From contig JAJEKB010021543.1 in assembly GCA_022393335.1 (NCBI GenBank), positions 1,919,654 through 1,983,653 of the forward strand: a stretch of DNA of 64,000 bases, given 5' to 3'. The stretch comes from Macrotrachela quadricornifera (Eukaryota; Rotifera; Eurotatoria; Philodinida; Philodinidae). The notes under the pieces are model-generated. The model searched no databases, was not told where the DNA came from, and worked only from the letters and a program-made list of their open reading frames with translations. Both the position numbers and the translations under genes were made by a program. This document shows positions 45,441 through 56,876 of the stretch, one piece after another. Numbering within the stretch: the stretch's first letter is position 1; the number at the start of each line of letters is the position of its first letter.

Positions 45441-47542
45441 ACTGTATGAATGGAACAGAAATAATTCAGATTTAATAACATTATTGTTTGTATTGTGACA
45501 CAGATATTTTTATATTATTGATTTTACATAAAACGATAGCTGAATATGAATTTTGTTTTCAATTGTGAAAACATAATTTGTCTCTGATAGCTTAGTAAGA
45601 AAGAAGTATTGAAGCTTGAAAAATACTTTTTGAAGATCAAAACTAAGTATAGGTATCTCAGTGTGTATAATGGTTACTTGTTAAGAAGAAACGATAGATG
45701 TTAATTGTACAATAGCTGCAACTGTCTATATTGACTAATAAGTGACATTAAAATGGATAGCGATAAAACATAATCCAAAAGTGTTTTAAAGTGTTGCAGC
45801 TAATTTAATCGTCTATAGTATAAAGAAGAATGTTAATTAATATTTTTTACATCGCAAAAGAGTCAATGAGACTTTCACGTTAATGAAAAAGAGAAGTACT
45901 GTTCTTACCGTGAAGCAGTTGTTAAAGAAACTGAATTATAAAAAGCTTGTTAGCGTTAGATGAAGCTCAATAAGATCTATGGATTGTATACTATCATATC
46001 GTATCTGATCGAGCATTACAGATTGTTCATTGACATAATGTAGATACGACAAGTAAACGATTGTTGTTGTCAGGTCATATGATTAGCGCAATCAGTGTCC
46101 CATAGTGCTATACATATGATAAGCAAGTTTTATTCCGAATGATTTTCAACCTTTGATTACAAATATTCTAATAGAGATCAAAAATTTCTGATTTTCTTCA
46201 TCTAGGCTATCCAAGTAGACACGAGTTATCGAAAATGCATTTAAATGTGTAAAATGGAGTATCAAATCCACGTGTTTCGCTCCGAATCAGAGACTGAAAA
46301 CGTATCTAATACTCGGCAAATTGACTCGATTGATTCGACTTTTCGAAATTTTTAAAATACTATCAATGCAGGCATAATTTGAAAAAAAATTGAATGATTC
46401 AGATGTTGTTTCATATATTTTAAAAGCACGACATGATAAGGAAGATGTGATACAATGATACACAAAGGTATTTTAGATAGGCAGCATTATCTGTGACCAC
46501 TATATTATAGTAGAGAGAGGCATTTTTATCATTTCCTTTGTAAAAAGAAAACAAATCTTGTACTGTCTGTTTGCTCAATTAATCAAGTGGCAACATTGTT
46601 CCAGTCATAAAACTATAGCATGATTTCTGAGACAAAAACTTGATTAAAAAGTTTGCAAGGATGTAGAATAAAAATTATATCTCATAAAATTGTCGAAAGA
46701 CCAGCACTTTCAATCATATAAAGAATTTTTGCATACGTGTGTTTGTTTAACGATTGATATTGAGTCTCAAAAAAGGCCTTTTTTTTTTTACAAAAATAAT
46801 TATTTCGAAAATTTTAAAAACTTACACTACCATTTGATTCCTCGAACCCAAAAATCTTTGCTCAAACTTTATCAGAAATAATTACAGAAAAAAACTTACC
46901 ATTACACGTTTAGACTATGCTTTTTTTTACCTTGAGACATACAAACGAAAGCGTGTTTTTTTTCATATGACCTTCTCTACAGTCGAGAGAATTAATGAAA
47001 GTCGACCAAATAAATCAAAGGTCAAATTGAACTTGGTTTCAAATTCATATTCAGTTCGATTCCAAGAATTCTGGTATCACCTAATCAGGAATAGGTAATA
47101 GGTTAGAATTTCATTCTTGGACAATTCGATATCAGTGTATTTTAATACTATGCTGATCTCACATGATTACAGGCAAGTATCCATTGTGAAACAAAAAAAA
47201 TGAAGGATAGTAACACTTTAAATTAGAAACTAATGAATATTCAAGAGAATAATAATTCAAATTTTAATTGATAAATAAAGAAAAAGAAAAATTGATTCAG
47301 GATATATTGTTTTATAAAGAAAAAAAAGAGATGTTTGGTTATCATATACGACTAATTGATCTATTATCTTAATATAATACTTCCAGGACAAAATAAATAA
47401 TATACAAATGGAAAAAAACTTTAAAAATTATTAAACGACAAATTATATAAAGTCCAATACTATTCTAATCATAAAACTAATTTTTTTTCTTGTTAATAAA
47501 CCATACAAATTTATAAAAACAAACGTTTATTTGTATTTAAGT
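45441..47542. other. Intergenic with a diverged dispersed repeat
   Basis: Mostly featureless AT-rich DNA. At about 46745-46990 a diverged copy of the 18.2/21.1-kb dispersed repeat occurs (GATTCCTCGAACCCAAAAA, CTTGAGACATACAAACGAA, CTTCTCTACAGTCGAGAGAA). Confidence 0.5.
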
Positions 47543-48357
47543 TTACGCAATAACTCCAAGTGGTAAAATTTGTTTTTTAAATGTTGAATTAATAACAATA
47601 GCTGCACAACCATACCAAGCTATTAACGCTGTTATTATTCCACACCATCCACCTATATTAATAATTAAACTAATATCAGCAAGATTTCCAATAGTTAATA
47701 ATAAAAATGTTATAGAAAGTACTGTAAATAATATAAATAAAAATCTCGTTACTTTGAATGCCGCAATATTCATAATAACAGTAAATATAAACCATGCTAA
47801 AAGAAAAAGGCCTGTTGCTTTTTTAACATTTCCAACTGTTTTTATATATGGTAATACAATATGAACATAACCAGCAAATGACATCCAAAATGCTCCATAA
47901 CTTGTAAATGCTGTTGCACCAAATGTATTATGTATTTTAAATTCCCACATTCCAGCTAAAACTTGTGCTAATCCACCATAAAATAATGCAACTGGTAAAA
48001 CAACTGGTTCTAATTTAATATTAATTAAATAACCTCCAGCATTAAATACAGATAAAATAAATGTTGTTAATGCAAATGCAGCTAAACCAAGTGCACCTGG
48101 ATTTGCTACACCGGATTGTGTTTTACTTGATTTTCCTATACGATTTAATAATTCTTGAAATTGTTCATTTGATATTATTACTGAACCAGATGTATGATGA
48201 ATATTACCAGATGAATCTTTTATTGGAATCTTTTCAAAAATATATATTTATTTTATTTTATTTTTATAAGAGAAAAATTATGACATACCACTGTTTTTTT
48301 ATGTGATTCAGAGATAAATGGATCAGTTTCTGGAGAAATTGTTGGAATTTTAGACAT
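47543..48357 (-). CDS. GPR1/FUN34/YaaH family transporter
   Basis: Two exons, 48357-48289 and 48229-47543, with a 59-bp GT-AG intron in phase 0; 251 residues. A soluble N-terminus (MSKIPTISPETDPF) leads to the family signature ANPGALGLAAFALTTF (canonical form NPAPLGL), then six hydrophobic helices (SVFNAGGYLI, PVALFYGGLAQVLAGMWEF, TSYGAFWMSFAGY, ATGLFLLAWFIFTVI, FTVLSITFLLLTIGN, IITALIAWYGCAAIV). The motif FGATAFTSYGAFW is also typical. Relatives in yeast, fungi and bacteria carry acetate/succinate or have been linked to ammonium export. The family is rare in animals, so horizontal acquisition from fungi or protists is possible but not shown here. Full length and intact. Confidence 0.9.
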
Positions 48358-51300
48358 TGTATAAAATTTAAAAATATATCAAAAAAGTAAAAATACATAA
48401 ATGTTTATATTTTTATTATTAGATAACAAATAATAAACAAAGATTGAAATGTATATTTCATACTACCTATAGGTTCTTTTCATTTTTTTTTGTTCGATAA
48501 TTATTCATTTAAAATAAAAATTTTAATTCTATAAAGTGAAAGGATAAAAATCTTTAACCATACGTGTAGACGACAAATAGTGTAAAATAATGTCCTTGCT
48601 TAATAACAGCATTATACTCTACAAAGAAAAAAAAAGACGCGAGGAGAACGAAGGACGTTGTATTACTTATCTATCAGTATCAGAACGTTCTTTTTTTTTT
48701 TCTAACGGTGTAATCGTATGTCTCCCATCGTTATTACGAGCTAACATCATGACTGTGTCTATATCTTGATGAGAGAACGTTTCTGTATAAATTATTATGC
48801 TGTCGCTAAATATCTTATTGGTTGATATTGATGAGACAATATTATATTTCTTGTTTTGATATTATTGATTAATATATCTCAGAAGAAATCGCTTGAGACT
48901 TCGTAATATTAGTTATAAAATAAAGAAAAAAAAATATGCAAAATGATTAATTTTATTTATTTATTTATCTATCTAATATGTTTATATATCTAACAAATTT
49001 TTGACCTTTCGTATTAGAGAAAAATTGGTTATTATTAGTTCTATGTTCTTATAATCATATAAATCTTTGTATACAATAATCAATTATATCTATTTGATAT
49101 AAGATAAACTTTATAAATGAGAAAATTATCTTATTTTCTTATAATAAAAAGTATGAATAAATTTTCTTTTTTTTTTTATTAAGTGATAGAGAAAATGACA
49201 CTGTATTTTTTTCTGCTATTTGATTACTCTTCAACTGATATAATAACAATAAAATTTTGATAAAAACTGTTTTAGTGTTAAATTTAAGTATCGATTAAGA
49301 AAGATTAAATATTTACGCTTTGTATTTCAATTTACAATCACTTAATACGTTCTATTATAAATTAAAGTATATGATAAGATGCAGCATGCAAAGCTCTAAA
49401 ATTTACGTAATACAGATTATTTTATACATCAGATAAGAAAAAAAAATTTTCTTCAAGACAATTGTAGAAAATTTTGATTTTTTGAAAACAAGAAGTACAT
49501 AATTAAAATAGGCGATCTTATATAAATAGTAGAGCTTCTCACATTGCATCTTCTGATTGGTTTTGTTTTTTTATGCAATGTACTAAATGACTAAAAATTG
49601 AAATGCAAAGCGTATATATTTAATTTTTCTTAACCGATACTTGAATTTTATATTAAAACGATTCTTATTAAAATTTTGTCATTATTATATTAGTTGAAGA
49701 ATGATCGTATAATACAGAAAAGCAGAGCAGCGTTTTCTCTATCACCAAATAAACGAGAAAATTTATTCAAAATTTACGATAAGAAAAAAGATAGAGACGA
49801 CAGAACTTTTCGATTGGCCTAAGTAAAATCTAAAGATTTGTATGGTTGTAACAATATAGATCTGATAAATCACTATTTTTTTTATTCAATAGAAAAGATT
49901 AAAAACAATTCTTAGTCACGTAAACTAAATAAATCCTCTCAAAGATATAATTCAAAGTGAAATAAATCTACGTCTGTATTTCTTTGTTTATTTTGAGATT
50001 TTCTATCGCTTTTACTTTAAGTGAATACTAATAATATTGGATTATTTTCTAAAAAATTAATGATAATCGTACATTTATACGTAATTAATTAGCTTACTGA
50101 TTTTTAACTGATAAAAATTTGTGTTTATTACATGATTGACTTTCTCAAATTGTTTAAATAAGTTTCAAAAATAAGAATAATCTCTTTTAATATATTAGTT
50201 CAGATGAATTTCAACACACAATTACTGTTTTAATAAATCATTTTGAAGATGTGGAAATGCATACGTCATACATAATAATTTAAATGTGTTGCTTCTCATC
50301 AAAATACATCTTTTGAAAATTCTCGCCAATTAGCAACATATAAGATAATTATTTAAACTGGTGTTTTCACATTTCTATTATTTTGTCTTAGAAAAAAATA
50401 TTTTGGATTAATCGAAAGTTCTGATAACAGTGTGACAGGAAAGGAGTCAGATATCATTAGCTAAACTTTCTGTTCGCATAAACAATGAGCTCGAATATGA
50501 TATGAATTTTTCGTGATCCAATAAATCGATTTTGGGTACACTTTGAGCAATTATTGATGATATTTTCAATTTTTAATAATCCGCACCAGCATTTTAAAAG
50601 TTTAACTTAAAGTGGGTTTTTGCAGAGAATTTAAATCTTTACTCAGCACTAACCGAAAGTTCTGATTAGGATGATCCACTTCTCTTCCCTTATACCGTTA
50701 TCAAGAGGTACTAAAGTTTATATAAAAACTGCAGTTCAGTGACCATTTGGAAAATTACTAAGTCAGAGCTACCTGATAAGATCCTTAAGCAAAGTCGAAA
50801 CGCGTCGTAGTTTGCTTGACTCATCTCTACATCCCTCACATCAGGGACGGCGGAGCCCTTAGGCTTGGGGAGGCTAAGATATTCGAAAATTTTTTACAGA
50901 TATCATTCTGGCTTTATTTTTCGGCAGTGATAACTATTTGAACAAGTACTACTTGATTTTTAGGAAAAGCTTATGTTCAGCTCGATGATAGACGACAAAC
51001 ATTTATAACTGTATTAATTTCGACACATCTTCACATATTACTACTAGCGATTTTTTGATGAAGAGGATAGTCAACGCGTTGAACACATCGATGGTGCTCG
51101 GCGTATTTTTATCTACCACTAAAATTTTTATTATCATCCTCACTTCATAGTTTTAAGATTTTGAGCTGATAATCAGTTATCTTTGCTTTGTGTTTTATGG
51201 GACGGACATAAAGTTAAAATACTTAGTTTAATTTTGCCTAAAAGCTCAACTTTGACTGACACATTCTTCCCAGATCTAATCAACTGTGAAGAGGACGATG

Positions 51301-52478
51301 ATTACGATGACTAAAAGACGTTTAGAATGGAAAAATGTAGATAAGCTGAAATACAAATATTTGTAGCTTACTTTTAAATATATTTTTCTCGTTGATTTTT
51401 TCCCGATAAACTATTGAAAAAGTTTTGTAAAACAAACGTGAGTAGAAAATCATTTGTTGATAATTATGTCATGTTTTTTTCACAGAATACAAAAGAAAAA
51501 GCCTAATTATTTTTTCTTTCCTAATAAAGACACTGGTATCTTCAAAAGTGTTTCCATCCACTTTAAGTTTGTGTTTGTAGAAAGGAGAGAACAAAGAAAT
51601 AAAAGAAATATTATTTTGACTCTTACCACTACTCTCTGTCCTTTTTTGCAAAGGAAGAACGATTCAGACAGAAAAGAACATTACCTTAGGATTTGTGAAA
51701 AAGCATCAATCACAATATTATGTACAGTTATGAAAGTCAATCTCATCGATCCAGGCAAATAACGAGAAAAAACGCTTTCGATGTTTTGAACAAATGTATA
51801 TATTCAATCACGATTTGTAACGCTTCATGGAAGCGTAAAAATGTGCGCTTTTTACAGTGTTATTTTACGCGTTTGATTCCAAAACTAAGTAGATTTTTGC
51901 ATGGAGATGATCATAATCCACAAACCTTGATCACTGGAAATATACTATAGACAACAAGATTTTAGAATGCTTTTTGTTTCTGCCTTGAGAAGCTAGAAGC
52001 TTCATTTTTTTGTCAAAATCAAGCTAACGAGATGTACTATAATCTGTATGAAAAAGTAAAGATGCAGCTGAACTTGAACAACCTAGAAAAAGATCTTTGA
52101 TTTGTTTAAGACTAGAGAACCTTTTTTTTCAGTAACTCACATTTTCTAAATAAGAGATTTGCTGAAAAACAACTGAAATACACAGAGTTTGGTAAAGAGT
52201 TTTACGCTCAACCTGCTAATAAAACAAGTTTTGAATTTAGAGTCTTACTTTACTTGTTACAGTTAATCTTGATGAGAACGACTGAGAAAACAATGGAAAA
52301 TGTTTAATTACTATATTAAAATATAATATTATATAAATATATTCAAATTTTCAAGAAATCCATTGAATCGAGTCAAATAGAACTCTACAAAAGTTATTAA
52401 TTAATGTATTAATAAAAAACTCAAATTATGTTGTGTTATGATCATCAAGATTAATTCGGAGATTTTGTGCTGCATATA
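48358..52478. other. Long AT-rich intergenic stretch
   Basis: About 4.1 kb with no gene recognised. At 50844-50885 CAGGGACGGCGGAGCCC followed by TTGGGGAGGCTAAG resembles one end of a hAT MITE like the one at 28385; the partner end was not found. Open frames at 51454-51950 have no domain. Confidence 0.5.
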
Positions 52479-53271
52479 CAGTGAAACCTCTCTAATGTGA
52501 ACACCATTGGGACTTTTCAAAAGTGTTCACTATAGTGAGGTGTTCACTTTCGAGAGGTGACGTATGTTTTGCTGAGAAATCAAGCAAAAATCCCGAATAT
52601 GTGCTGCTATATTAGTCTATAGTTTAGCAAGAGCTATTTATTCTTTCTACTCATATATTTTTATTTAAATATTTTGTATTAGAAAAATGTATAGATACAA
52701 GACAAAACTTAGTTTTGTTTAAAAAAGTCTTCTAATGTCGTCTGTTTTTGAATCAATATAAATATAAGTTAACTTTGACTCTAATTCATTAATTAACTCA
52801 ATTTTCTGTTGTTAAGTAAGATCATAATGTGATAACATTTTCTTAATGAATATTTGATTGTGTTTATTATATAAACAGAAATTATATAGGAGAGAGATAA
52901 TCAGGCGAAGTAGGAAAAAAGTAGTTTTCTTTGTCTGCTTAGAAAATGAACAATAAGAAGAATTGAGACAATGACCTTCTTATGCAGAACAGACGTTAGT
53001 TAGGAAAAGTAGGTCAAATGTGCAAGGCATATATAACAGTTGAACAGAAAAAGAAAAGAAGTGGAGCATTGCGTAACAGAGAAAAAATAAATAAACATGC
53101 AGATATGTTCACATTAGAGAGGTTATAATAGCTAGAGAGACCGGAAAAGAAGTGTTCATGTTCAGAACAAAGAGGTGTTCACAATCGAGAGGTGCATTTC
53201 CAGCAAAAATCGCTCCGTCGGACCTGAAAGTGTTCAGAATAAGGAGGTGTTCACATATAGAGGTTTTACTG
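52479..53271. mobile_element. Tc1/mariner (pogo-like) MITE
   Basis: Left end CAGTGAAACCTCTCTAATGT (52479) and right end, read on the minus strand, CAGTAAAACCTCTATATGTG (53271), flanked by TA on both sides (52477-52478 and 53272-53273). The GTTCACTATAGTGAGGTGTT / GTTCACAATCGAGAGGTG motifs recur several times inside both ends. 793 bp, no transposase. Confidence 0.87.
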
Positions 53272-54384
53272 TAGTAGTTTATTTATTACTTTATTGCATC
53301 TAAAAACATATACATTGCTGAGAAATTTTCACATAATAGCTCACATAACAACGCCATAGACAAAATTTTAGATACATCTTCGAATTCAGCTAATTCATTC
53401 AGTGACGTAAAAGTAATAGCATATATGTCAGTCCTTACTTCTTTTCAATAGAAGGTTGTCAAAAAAAACGCTTTTATTACCAGAAGATATAACATATTTT
53501 TTCCTTTTCAAGTTATATTTAACTTATGTTGATGACATGTCTGTAAGTGGAATGATGAAACAGGAAAGAGGAGTATTCTTAAAAATAGTCTGTACTTTTT
53601 CTTGTAACATGATAGTACAAAATATCGATCCTATGTCTTCGATAAAAATATTTCGAAAGCAATATATATATTTATCAGAGGATAGGAAATTTTCTTCATT
53701 TTGAACTTGATACGATTTATATTTATCACATATTCGTAAATAAAATACGATAAGTAAAAGAAGAAAATTGTACAATAAATCTTCGATCTTTTTTCAAAGA
53801 CTCATCAAAACAATTTTATAGAATGACAGTTACTTCGATTTTTGTGCAGCCATTATTAAGATCTTATAAAACAGTAAGTAGTTCAGTTTGTATGAACTTT
53901 TCAAACTGACATTCTAAAATAACAGAAAATTATAATTAAGTGTCGTTCTACAAAAATGCTTTCGACAAGTCTATAGAAAAAATTGTAGATTTACTGTGTA
54001 AAGCTTCCTTTTATTCACCGTATTTTATTTACGACTGTGTAACAAATATAAAAAGTTCAGAAGTAGGGCAAATTTCATATTTACTGATAATAAAATATTT
54101 CTGTGATAAAGGTAAATTTTATATGATTCAAAAAAGAAAAAAATGTTTCATTCTGTGGTAAAAAAATTTCTTAAGAAGCTAAAATTTATTCCATTACATT
54201 TGCATCATATATTCGTCTGACATAGTTGTTAAAACTAAGATTTTATTCAGTTTAAGAATATAAGATAATCTTTATACTAATTAACTTGCAATATTGCATC
54301 GTTTTGTTAATATTAATCTCTATTGTTATTTATCCTAAAGAATAATATTAGATTAATAAATATTTATTATATTAAAATAATAAT
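53272..54384. other. AT-rich intergenic
   Basis: Nothing recognised; the overlapping opposed open frames at 53456-53775 have no domain. Confidence 0.5.
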
Positions 54385-55452
54385 TCAAATTTTTTTCAAA
54401 ATTAAATATGTTCTATATGAACTAGGAAGATATTCTGGCCTTTCTTTGATTTGTTGATTATATAATGACCAAAATCGACTTAATAATTTCTCAACATCTT
54501 CTTTTGAACGATTTTTATTCATTTCTAATACTTGTCTTAATATTGATTCACTATAACCTCGTGTAACATTAGTTCGATTTTGTACAAATTCTTCAAGTGT
54601 TAGTTCACCTTTTTCATATTTTTTTAAATATTCTGATGGAATGTGACAAAAATCAGATTTAATCAATTGTCATGAACATTGTTTAAAAACTTCTTCATCA
54701 ATACATTCACTAATTGTTCGAATATACATTGGAATTGTAAAATCAAGTAATTCTTGTTCATTTAATGGAAGTAATTTAGCACATTTATAGAGAAGATCTT
54801 TTGCATTTTCAGACATACTTCGTTCTTGTTCATCATAACAAACAATACCAATAATAAGAACACCACTTGGAAGAAGTTCACGAGAACGATTTTCCAAAAA
54901 ATTATTATAATCAATTTTAGCTTGAGCTTTAAATGCAGCAAATTCTTGATCTTGAGCAAACAAAGGTATACAATAATTTGATACATTACATGGTTTAGAA
55001 GAAAGCCAATGAATAGAAGATGATGAATAAGCAATAGTTAATGAATTTGATGGAAGACATTGATTATAAAAAGAACGACCATTACCTAAACTAAAATAAG
55101 TTTTATCTTCATTTAAAATATTAAATATTATTGTCCAATTATTTGTTGGTAAATCATTATGAATTACTAAAAATGATGGATCAATTTTTTTTGATTGTTT
55201 TATATAATCAATAATTATTTTCATTGCATACATTGAATTAGCACCATGAGATGTACCCAAATCAGCAATAATTAATGGAGATGATGTAGAATTTATATCT
55301 AATATATCAATTGCTTGATGAATATATGGAATTGAAGATTTAATAGCAATTAATTGTGGTAATGAATATGAATTATATGATCCTGTCATACCTAAAATTT
55401 CACCGGTTTTAACTTCCATAATCTTGTTGTTATTATCGACTGTTACTGTCAA
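54385..55452 (-). pseudogene. SABATH-type SAM methyltransferase with one in-frame stop
   Basis: Read as one frame, 55452-54385, about 354 residues, uninterrupted except for a TGA at 54672-54670 (FKQCS-stop-QLIKSDFCHIP). It is a carboxyl methyltransferase of the SABATH / Methyltransf_7 family (salicylate, jasmonate and benzoate methyltransferases of plants). The substrate-lid start is GMTGSYNSYSLPQL, the SAM loop is IADLGTSHGANSMY, then VIHNDLPTNNWTIIF, the signature SSSIHWLSSKP, and the C-terminal YTIFLILKKI-like end (SSYRTYLILKKI). Sequence on both sides of the stop is conserved and in phase, so the TGA is probably a single-base change from a Leu or similar codon. It would remove about 93 residues, including much of the helical cap. 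Occurrence outside plants and bacteria suggests horizontal transfer (inference). Confidence 0.83.
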
Positions 55453-56319
55453 ATGTTTGTATTAGAATGAAGAAAGAAAGATGATGATATATTGTATTTA
55501 TATATTAGTAGGACATCTATGTATCAATCGTGTTTGCCGTAAGAACCGAAAAAAAAGAAAAATATATATATACGAAAGAAAAGTTTCGTTCTATTCTTTT
55601 CATATCGTACATACAGGGCGAGTATGCGCTTACTAAAGAGACTATACCTTCTTTCGTTCTAACCATATGCAGCACGTGAGTTTCAAAAATACATGTTTTG
55701 AATAGTGACTTATGTACAGTCAAAGTTCCTAATAAGAACAGGTTTTCTGTAAGTGGCAACAGTTCTTGTTTAAATAAGTCATATTTCATGAAAAAAAAAA
55801 ATTTCACATTTTTGAGCGCAGAAATGTCTGCTGTATCGAATGATGTAAAAATTACGTAATTATTTCATAATATAATTAAGTAATTAGTAGTAGTTTGCGA
55901 ATAACTGAATTTATTCTTATTAGATGCACTATTCCTAACAAGAACATTGTATGTGAAATACAAAAGTAAATAAAATATTTTCAATAAATGAACTTTTTCT
56001 AGATTCAAACTAAAGAATTTCTTTCTGAGATTGTGACAAGAAATGTTCAATTGACTAATGATATACAACTTCCAGCGGTTTAAAATATATACAGTTATTT
56101 TACCGTTTACCATAATGATATAAAAATGACTGTTCGAGAACAAATTAATCTTTGAAGTTTAACTAGAACTTTTCAAAATAATTATGTTTAAATGAATTCA
56201 ATTTTATCATTTTCTGCTTGTTTTGCCAGATAAATTAGTTATATATAACTGATTCACTGGTGATGAGCGATAATGGGAACGAAAATATTTGAATACTTCA
56301 TCAATATCTATTGAATATA
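55453..56319. other. Intergenic, 5' side of methyltransferase
   Basis: No gene recognised. The open frames 55517-56143 on the minus strand are domainless. Confidence 0.5.
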
Positions 56320-56585
56320 CAGTAGTGCTCAAAATTATAAGACCAGTCGGTTAAATCAGTATTCTCCTCTTGTGTCTCTCTCTCTGAAGAGCATACTCTT
56401 CTCTAATTCATTCTCAAATTTAGATCTCGACTTGCTCTTTCAGAATACACTATAGTATATTCTGAAAGAGCAAGTCGAAATCTAAATTTGAGAATGAATT
56501 AGAGAAGAATATGTTCTTTAGAGAGGGTGACACAAGAGGAGAATACTGATCTAATCTACTGATCTTATAATTTTGAGCGCTACTG
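56320..56585. mobile_element. Palindromic Tc1/mariner-type MITE
   Basis: 266 bp forming an almost perfect hairpin. The left end is CAGTAGTGCTCAAAATTATA and the right end TATAATTTTGAGCGCTACTG, flanked by TA. The centre at about 56450 is AATACACTATAGTATATTC. The arms CTCTTCTCTAATTCATTCTC / GAGAATGAATTAGAGAAGA match nearly base for base. Confidence 0.92.
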
Positions 56586-56876
56586 TATATGCAATTGTTT
56601 CATTTCCATGTAAATCCATTTTATTTTGACTGACGAAATCCACAGTAGCTGATGAAATATCTCGAAAATAAAATAATAAAATGTTTTATTCGGTATTATC
56701 TCCTTTATTATGTCTTTATTCTACCTTTTATCAAATAACGGTTGAGTTAAAATCTTTAGTACATGTTTTTATTCTAGTCTGTTCTGCAGTCTTTATAACA
56801 ATATTTATTTACTTCAACATACACAATCTTCATGACATAGAAATAAATGATATTGTATAAGCTATTCTGAAGGAAG
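56586..56876. promoter_or_regulatory. 5' flank of the ADP-ribosyltransferase gene
   Basis: Upstream region of the next gene, immediately after the palindromic MITE. No TATA box or other element can be assigned with confidence in such AT-rich DNA. Confidence 0.3.

Noticed and set aside
45139..45498. Open frames rich in Val/Glu or Trp/Arg overlapping the GRDP tail
   Set aside because: They are alternative readings of the GGA/GGT glycine repeat, lie fully within the real gene and have no conserved features.
54670..54672. TGA as a selenocysteine codon in the methyltransferase
   Set aside because: SABATH enzymes have no Cys or Sec at this position and no SECIS-like structure was recognised. A nonsense change is simpler.
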